A stretch of DNA of 64,000 bases from Amycolatopsis saalfeldensis (GTDB lineage Bacteria; Actinomycetota; Actinomycetes; Mycobacteriales; Pseudonocardiaceae). Numbering within the stretch: the stretch's first letter is position 1; each line of letters starts with the position of its first letter. The position numbers were made by a program, and so were the translations under genes. The stretch is from NCBI RefSeq assembly GCF_900110575.1, contig NZ_FOEF01000004.1, forward strand, positions 479,851 through 543,850, read 5' to 3'. The notes under the pieces are model-generated. The model worked only from the letters and a program-made list of their open reading frames with translations. It did no database searches and had not been told where the DNA came from. This document shows positions 62,138 through 64,000 of the stretch, piece after piece.

Positions 62138-63418
62138 GTGAGTGAGCACATCCTTGACGAGCTGTCCTGGCGCGGCCTGATCGCGCAGTCCACCGACATC
62201 GACGCCCTGCGGCGCGAACTCGACCAAGGCCCCCTCACCCTGTATTGCGGCTTCGACCCGACCGCGCCCAGCCTGCACGCCGGCAACCTCGTCCCACTGC
62301 TGATGCTCAAGCGCTTCCAGCGGGCCGGGCACCGGCCGATCGTGCTGGCCGGCGGCGCCACCGGGATGATCGGCGACCCGCGCGACACCGGCGAGCGCAC
62401 GCTGAACACGCTCGACGTCGTCGCCGAGTGGGCCGGCCGGATCCGCGGCCAGCTGGAGCGGTTCGTGGACTTCGACGATTCGCCGACCGGCGCCGTCGTG
62501 GAGAACAACCTCAACTGGACCGGCCGGCAGAACGTGCTGGAGTTCCTGCGCGACGTCGGCAAGCACTTCCCGGTCAACACGATGATCAACCGGGAGACGG
62601 TGAAGCGCCGTCTGGCGTCCGACGGGATGTCCTACACCGAGTTCAGCTACCTGCTGCTGCAGTCGCAGGACTACCTGCAGCTCTACCGCCAGTACGGCTG
62701 CAAGCTGCAGGTCGGCGGCTCGGACCAGTGGGGCAACCTGGTCGGCGGCGCCGATCTGATCCGGCGGGTCGAGGGCGGCGTCGCGCACGCGCTGACGGCG
62801 CCACTGGTCACCGACGCCGAGGGCCGGAAGTTCGGCAAGTCCACCGGCGGCGGGAACCTGTGGCTCGACCCGGAGATGACCTCGCCGTACGCCTGGTACC
62901 AGTACTTCGTGAACGTGGGGGACGCCGACGTCATCCGCTACCTGCGGATGTTCACGTTCCTCGCGCAGGAGGAGATCGCCGCGCTGGCCGAGGACACCGA
63001 GCAGCGGCCGCACCTGCGCTCGGCGCAGAAGCGGCTGGCGGAGGAGTTCACCAACCTGGTGCACGGGGCGGACCAGACCCAGCAGGTCATCGCGGCCAGC
63101 CAGGCGCTGTTCGGCCGAGGTGAGCTGGGTGAGCTCGACGCGAAGACGCTCGACGCGGCCATGGCCGAGGTGCCGACCGGCGAGGTCGCGCCGTCGGGTT
63201 CGGACGGGCCGACGATCGTCGACCTGCTGCTCGCCGCCGGCCTGGTCGACAGCAAGGGCGCCGCGCGCCGCACGGTCAAGGAGGGCGGCGCGTACGTGAA
63301 CAACGTGAAGATCGCCGACGAGGAGTGGAAGCCGTCGTCGGCGGACGCGCTTCACGGCCGCTGGCTCGTGGTGCGGAAGGGCAAGCGCAACGTCGCCGGC
63401 GTGAGCGTCGGGGCCTGA
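62138..63418 (+). CDS. tyrS: Tyrosyl-tRNA synthetase
   Basis: The 426-aa class I synthetase has [20 protein letters not shown] (HIGH-equivalent HAGN near residue 49) and [40 protein letters not shown] and [15 protein letters not shown] form the tyrosine and tRNA site, and [16 protein letters not shown] the KMSKS-type loop (KFGKS). An S4 RNA-binding domain ends the protein ([30 protein letters not shown]). The GTG at 62138 has no ribosome site; a TATCTA element 5 bases upstream with TTGACC further back suggests leaderless expression. Confidence 0.97.
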   Translation: MSEHILDELSWRGLIAQSTDIDALRRELDQGPLTLYCGFDPTAPSLHAGNLVPLLMLKRFQRAGHRPIVLAGGATGMIGDPRDTGERTLNTLDVVAEWAGRIRGQLERFVDFDDSPTGAVVENNLNWTGRQNVLEFLRDVGKHFPVNTMINRETVKRRLASDGMSYTEFSYLLLQSQDYLQLYRQYGCKLQVGGSDQWGNLVGGADLIRRVEGGVAHALTAPLVTDAEGRKFGKSTGGGNLWLDPEMTSPYAWYQYFVNVGDADVIRYLRMFTFLAQEEIAALAEDTEQRPHLRSAQKRLAEEFTNLVHGADQTQQVIAASQALFGRGELGELDAKTLDAAMAEVPTGEVAPSGSDGPTIVDLLLAAGLVDSKGAARRTVKEGGAYVNNVKIADEEWKPSSADALHGRWLVVRKGKRNVAGVSVGA

Positions 63419-63429
63419 TCCCGGCTCTT

Positions 63430-63489
63430 GGCCCGAAACAGGGGTCTGACCTGCGGGAACGCGGTTAAGGTACCCCCCTGTTTCGGGCC
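63430..63489 (+). terminator. Long inverted repeat after tyrS, next to the rRNA promoter
   Basis: GGCCCGAAACAGGGG (63430-63444) is exactly complementary to 63475-63489, with a 30-base interior. The hairpin begins 12 bases after the tyrS stop and may terminate it; its right arm runs into the candidate rRNA promoter. Confidence 0.6.
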
Positions 63490-63508
63490 CCGGACGGCCA
63501 TGTAAAGT
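63479..63508 (+). promoter_or_regulatory. Candidate rRNA operon promoter
   Basis: TGTTTC (63479-63484), 18 bases, TAAAGT (63503-63508), about 270 bases upstream of 16S. A further -10-like TAAGGT lies at 63466-63471 inside the hairpin. Confidence 0.5.
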
Positions 63509-63777
63509 TCTCCAAGTCGCCAGGGAAACCGGGTGGCTGCCGGGACACGAACCAAGCTCTCACCGGAAGGTGATGGAGTGGGTGTCTCATCAAAAACTGC
63601 TAGGAATGACTGCTTCGGTTGAGGCTGGGCCCGGTGGGGCTCTGGTTTCGGTTGGGGTGTGTTGCTTGAGAACTCAACAGTGTGCTAGTGAACTAAGCCA
63701 GTAGAGCTTATATGAAACCCCCTCGTCGGGGTTTCCTTTGAGAATGATTGAGAAAATAGTCTCGATCGAACTGTTCA
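63509..63777 (+). ncRNA. Pre-16S rRNA leader
   Basis: It contains TTGAGAACTCAACAGTGTGC (63666-63685), a conserved actinomycete rRNA leader element, and a GAAACCCC/GGGGTTTC hairpin (63714-63735). These function in antitermination or processing of the primary transcript. Confidence 0.6.

Positions 63778-64000
<223 letters not shown>

Overview
The window is chromosomal DNA from a high-GC actinomycete, most likely Amycolatopsis or a close Pseudonocardiaceae relative. The evidence is the uniformly GC-rich third codon positions, the partial 16S rRNA gene at the right edge, frequent GTG starts, ATGA/GTGA gene overlaps, several apparently leaderless promoters, and mycobacterial-type synteny (MBL hydrolase next to uvrA; DUF1844-infC-rpmI-rplT-RNA methyltransferase-pheST-arg genes; mpg-tyrS). 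All calls come from reading the sequence; no database search was run.

Layout. 0-9.3 kb: an MmpS-type protein end, a FetB-like permease, a histidine phosphatase, a Na+/H+ antiporter fused to a UBP zinc finger, a carboxylesterase, a frameshifted Nudix-like pseudogene, a YchJ-type protein, RNase HI, a HIRAN-like protein and a DUF1684 protein. 9.5-15 kb: a tightly overlapped four-gene operon (DUF4365 nuclease-like protein, 367-aa unknown, 199-aa winged-helix-like protein, 1045-aa double P-loop ATPase ending in a HerA/FtsK-type domain). This is the best candidate for an undescribed, probably anti-mobile-element, system. 15-24.4 kb: MBL hydrolase, uvrA, FN3 lipoprotein, ECF sigma factor with a repeat-rich N-terminal extension and its anti-sigma factor, SRPBCC protein, and an MFS exporter with a divergent HxlR regulator. 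24.4-28.8 kb: a DctA-type C4-dicarboxylate carrier with a divergent DcuS/DcuR-like two-component system, then an IS481-type transposase remnant in the loop of a terminator-like hairpin.

28.8-42.7 kb is catabolic: GH20 hexosaminidase, sugar ABC transporter, seven-bladed lactonase, GntP permease, N-acyl-D-amino-acid deacylase, a DSD1-like PLP enzyme, a 2-keto-3-deoxygluconate kinase, an IclR regulator and RidA. Together they could convert oxidised N-acetylglucosamine (GlcNAc aldonic acid) to KDG-phosphate. A GntR-AcdS pair follows. 42.8-50.3 kb: DUF1844 gene, the infC-rpmI-rplT operon with an ATC-started IF-3, an RNA methyltransferase lacking a normal start codon, a 1.1-kb pyrimidine-rich gap, and pheST. 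50.6-53.7 kb: an AlkD-type repair protein, a secreted TAP-like peptidase and a small leaderless gene. 54.1-61.4 kb: argCJBDFR-argH without argG. 61.5-64 kb: mpg, tyrS and the promoter, leader and first ~220 nt of 16S rRNA.

A recurring regulatory theme is the motif TTGTCGGTGG-N7-TAnnnT, the RecA-NDp type DNA-damage promoter bound by PafBC. It occurs upstream of the carboxylesterase, uvrA and (as TTGTCGGGGG) the small gene at 53.2 kb.
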